IMG/VR virus record: IMGVR_UViG_3300009169_000102
Coordinates: 1 to 23,609 of that record
Source: a virus
DNA length: 23,609 bases
Reading direction: 5' to 3' (one strand)
The notes beneath the pieces were generated by a model. That model was not told the origin of the DNA and searched no databases. It saw only the letters and a program-made list of their open reading frames with translations. Shown piece by piece: positions 21,310 through 23,609 of this stretch. The position numbers and the translations under genes were made by a program. Position 1 is the first letter of the stretch; each line of letters starts with the position of its first letter.

Positions 21310-23609
21310 TTATGAATATAAAGTACAAGCGAAGCGAATAGCAGTAGCAGTACCAGTTGGTGTTGAAGGCATAGTTAATATATTTGCTGTATTAATTATT
21401 CCAAATGCAGCATCCGAAATCCCTACATCATATATTGTTCTCCAACTCGTTCCGTCAGCATAGTAACCTACAACAAGATTTTCTCCAACTGTTAAATTTA
21501 AATTTTGTCCTACTTCTGCTACAAGTGTAATTTCATTTGCGCCAAGACTGCAAGTCGCAGATCCTTGACCTATTAAAGTCATTGAACCACCCAAAACTCC
21601 TCTGTAAATTCCAAATAGAACTAAATCCGTTCCAGAAAAACCCCATAATTTTACTTTGGAGATAGTTCCTGTAACTTCACTTATTGTTTGATAATAATAT
21701 TGAGTAGTAGCAGCAGTTGGAGCGGTATCGCATACTGAAATAGGCATTGGTGAAAATCCAATACCGTTAGTAGGTAACACAGACCAATTTGCCTTACCAT
21801 CAGAAGTAATACACTTTAAAAATCTACCAACTGTTTCAGTACCATCTTGAAGTTGTAATGAGTAATTTGCACTACCGCTTGCTGCACTGAATTGACCTCC
21901 TATATTAACAGATAAAGCATTATCAATTTCTCCTTGAACACCAACATTTAAAGTTGTACTTCCAGTTGAACTACCATAAACACCAACATTTTGGAAAACT
22001 CCAACGCCATTTGTTATACCTGCTACACCGCTAAATCCTTGACCTAATCCTTCACCATAAATAGCATATTGAGCAGCGGTAGAAGTATTAACTCTAAACT
22101 TGTAAGGAGTATTTGGAGCAACATTTACACCTACATTAGTGCCATTGTCTTGAATAACACCATTGCCTATTGTTGTTGTACCAGTGAATCTTGGTACATA
22201 ACTTAGAGTTCCGCTACCGCCTATTTTACCATTGAATGTACTCCAGTCTGTTGAGCTTAAAGCACCTCTATTTAATGCAGAAGCAGTAGGTACATTTAAA
22301 GTAATTACAGGTGTAGTTGTACCAGTTGCAATTGTAGAAGATAAATCTGTTCCAGTTGTACCTAATGTTAATGCAGATACTGAAGTTACAGTGCCTACAC
22401 TCCACGTTCTATTTCCAGACAAATTTAAAGTAAGTCCATTAATTGTAAGAGTTCTACTTTCAGGAGTATATATAGTTGAATCATAAGATATTATTCCTCC
22501 TGCAGAGAATACCAATCCTGCACCAATTAATGCATTTTGCTTATTATTAAAGGTAGTCCAATTACTACTACTTAAAGCTCCTCTCACTGTACCACTTGCC
22601 GTTGGTAAATTGAATACATGTGTATCTACTCCACTTGTTCCAATATTAAAATCTGTACCAGTAGTACCTACTGATAAATACTGTGCAGCTGCTGTTAATC
22701 CATCTATAGAAGCTACACCTGTAGTAAAGGTAGTTTGTATACTGCCTAAATGTGAATCTTCAGTATGTAATGTAATAGTGTTTCCACCAAGATTAGTTGG
22801 ATAAAATCTTATTGCTATTCTATCTACAGGAATTAAAGGATTATATTCTGGTACAGCACAAGTAAATGTATATAAATGTAGATTTGAACCATCAGTTATA
22901 ATTTCATTTAAAGATGTAGATATAACAGTAAATGTACTTCCGTCATAAACCTCAACAGTTGCATAAACTTCAGTTGTATTACTTGTTGAAGTAAAGTAAC
23001 ATTGAAATATCCAAACACCTGAAGGTATAACTTCTTGTGTAGGTTTTCCTACATCAGTAATAAAATTAGCAAAAGCAACATTATCTATAGTACCTGATGT
23101 AAAATCAACACCAGGAGGAGTAGTAATTGCAGCTGTACTTAATTGTTCAAAAATATTACCTCCTATTGTTCCTTGTGAAACACTTCCATTTAAATAGTAT
23201 ACTTGTCCACCGCCACCTCCAGATATATCAGGAAATGAAGCTAAAACACCATCTCCTCTTACATATTGAGAAGGTACACCAGCTGCAGTAACATTAAATG
23301 TTGCACTACCAGTTATTGGTGAGTTAGCAACATTAAATGCACTTGGCATAGTTAATCCAACACTTGTTACTGTACCTCCACTTGAAGGTTGAGTATTAGT
23401 TATAGTGAAATTAGGATATGCACCAGTTGTTGATATACCTGTTCCACTAGTTAAAGTAACTATTTGGTCTGGAGCAGTATTAGTAATTGTAAAACTTCCA
23501 CTTGTAGTTATAGGATTTGTACCAGCAATACTTATTCCTGTACCTGCTGTTGCACCTACACTAGTTACAGTACCTGTACCAGTACCACCACCAATTATAG
23601 CAGCTAAAG
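21310..23609 (-). CDS. Repetitive tail fibre / receptor-binding protein (partial, 5' end off window)
   Basis: The frame stays open past the ATG at 23349 to the right edge, so that ATG is not the true start; at least 766 residues lie in the window. Counted from that ATG, residues 1-45 and the upstream part hold G-T-V-T-S-V-G repeats. Residues about 48-220 form a beta domain beginning YYLNGSVSQGTIGG. Residues 225-271 and 328-375 are two copies of a unit ending N-x-P-T-A-S-x-x-x-R-G-A-L-S-S-x-x-W-x-T-F-N. A region with TLSYVPRFTG (381-390) and GVYGSSTGST follows, and the last 150 residues, from about 530 (PISVCDTAPT), look like a separate tip domain. Thr, Ser, Gly and Val dominate, as in trimeric fibres that bind the host surface. 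It precedes the lysis cassette. Confidence 0.85.
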   Translation of the reverse strand, partial: LAAIIGGGTGTGTVTSVGATAGTGISIAGTNPITTSGSFTITNTAPDQIVTLTSGTGISTTGAYPNFTITNTQPSSGGTVTSVGLTMPSAFNVANSPITGSATFNVTAAGVPSQYVRGDGVLASFPDISGGGGGQVYYLNGSVSQGTIGGNIFEQLSTAAITTPPGVDFTSGTIDNVAFANFITDVGKPTQEVIPSGVWIFQCYFTSTSNTTEVYATVEVYDGSTFTVISTSLNEIITDGSNLHLYTFTCAVPEYNPLIPVDRIAIRFYPTNLGGNTITLHTEDSHLGSIQTTFTTGVASIDGLTAAAQYLSVGTTGTDFNIGTSGVDTHVFNLPTASGTVRGALSSSNWTTFNNKQNALIGAGLVFSAGGIISYDSTIYTPESRTLTINGLTLNLSGNRTWSVGTVTSVSALTLGTTGTDLSSTIATGTTTPVITLNVPTASALNRGALSSTDWSTFNGKIGGSGTLSYVPRFTGTTTIGNGVIQDNGTNVGVNVAPNTPYKFRVNTSTAAQYAIYGEGLGQGFSGVAGITNGVGVFQNVGVYGSSTGSTTLNVGVQGEIDNALSVNIGGQFSAASGSANYSLQLQDGTETVGRFLKCITSDGKANWSVLPTNGIGFSPMPISVCDTAPTAATTQYYYQTISEVTGTISKVKLWGFSGTDLVLFGIYRGVLGGSMTLIGQGSATCSLGANEITLVAEVGQNLNLTVGENLVVGYYADGTSWRTIYDVGISDAAFGIINTANILTMPSTPTGTATAIRFACTLYS
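22225..22368 (-). repeat. Tail-fibre internal repeat, copy B
   Basis: It encodes L-T-L-G-T-T-G-T-D-L-S-S ... R-G-A-L-S-S-T-D-W-S-T-F-N-G-K. It matches copy A at 22537-22677 at the protein level, with diverged DNA. Repeats like these let fibres lengthen or shorten by recombination. Confidence 0.7.
22537..22677 (-). repeat. Tail-fibre internal repeat, copy A
   Basis: It encodes L-S-V-G-T-T-G-T-D-F-N-I ... R-G-A-L-S-S-S-N-W-T-T-F-N-N-K-Q. It is paired with copy B at 22225-22368. The two are separated by about 170 bases that encode the sequence around TPESRTLTINGLTLNLSGNR. Confidence 0.7.

Noticed and set aside
1-23609. tRNA genes, CRISPR arrays, insertion sequences, integrase and attachment sites
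   Set aside because: I looked in the gaps and along both strands and found no cloverleaf-like segment, regular spacer array, terminal inverted repeats with a transposase, or integrase motif.

Overview
The window is a compact block of late genes from a double-stranded DNA tailed phage. Every gene I can support lies on the minus strand, so transcription runs from high to low coordinates. The host is very likely a Bacteroidota bacterium, perhaps a flavobacterium. Four points suggest this: strong A+T richness by eye, near absence of Shine-Dalgarno sequences (leaders are A-rich and often lack G), TAnnTTTG-type promoter boxes, and protein families I associate with Bacteroidota and marine phages. 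The standard code is used: TAA dominates, and TGA and TAG (end of the capsid gene) also act as stops. The gene set (HU/IHF-like protein, PD-(D/E)XK nuclease, TerL, large portal, scaffold, capsid, connector) recalls crAss-like phages, but that placement is from memory and untested.

From right to left, the order is as follows. (1) 23609-21310 is a long repetitive tail fibre whose 5' end lies outside the window. (2) 21155-19901 is a lysis-like cassette: two small membrane proteins, a YkuD-like peptidoglycan enzyme and a 52-residue protein coupled to it by ATGA, closed by a terminator at 19880-19852. (3) A new transcription unit appears to start at a TATATTTG box (19819-19812). It carries a small acidic protein, a winged-helix-like protein, an HU/IHF-like protein, a cysteine-rich zinc-ribbon protein, a coiled-coil protein, a RecB/Cas4-like nuclease and two small proteins, with overlapping or abutting ends. 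(4) 16619-8663 is the packaging and head module: TerL, portal, scaffold-like protein and major capsid protein, with a strong terminator after the capsid gene. (5) 8582-5208 holds a 338-residue conserved protein, then nine tiny, mostly lysine-rich proteins, one of them a 54-residue lipoprotein. (6) 5201-1 holds a connector-like protein, a Dps/ferritin-like protein, a 544-residue virion protein followed by a terminator, a beta-rich protein, a cysteine-rich mini-protein and a large cysteine-rich repeat protein cut by the left edge.

Points that most deserve a second look are: the Dps-type ferroxidase spacing in the 172-residue protein; the run of tiny basic proteins with an embedded lipoprotein; an identical 15-base leader in front of three start codons; the cysteine-rich repeat protein; and several small genes (48, 49, 52 and 54 residues) that routine gene calling could miss. 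I saw no tRNA, rRNA, CRISPR array, insertion sequence, integrase or origin. No gene-free stretch exceeds 300 bases; the longest are 21156-21309 (154 bases) and 19790-19900 (111 bases).
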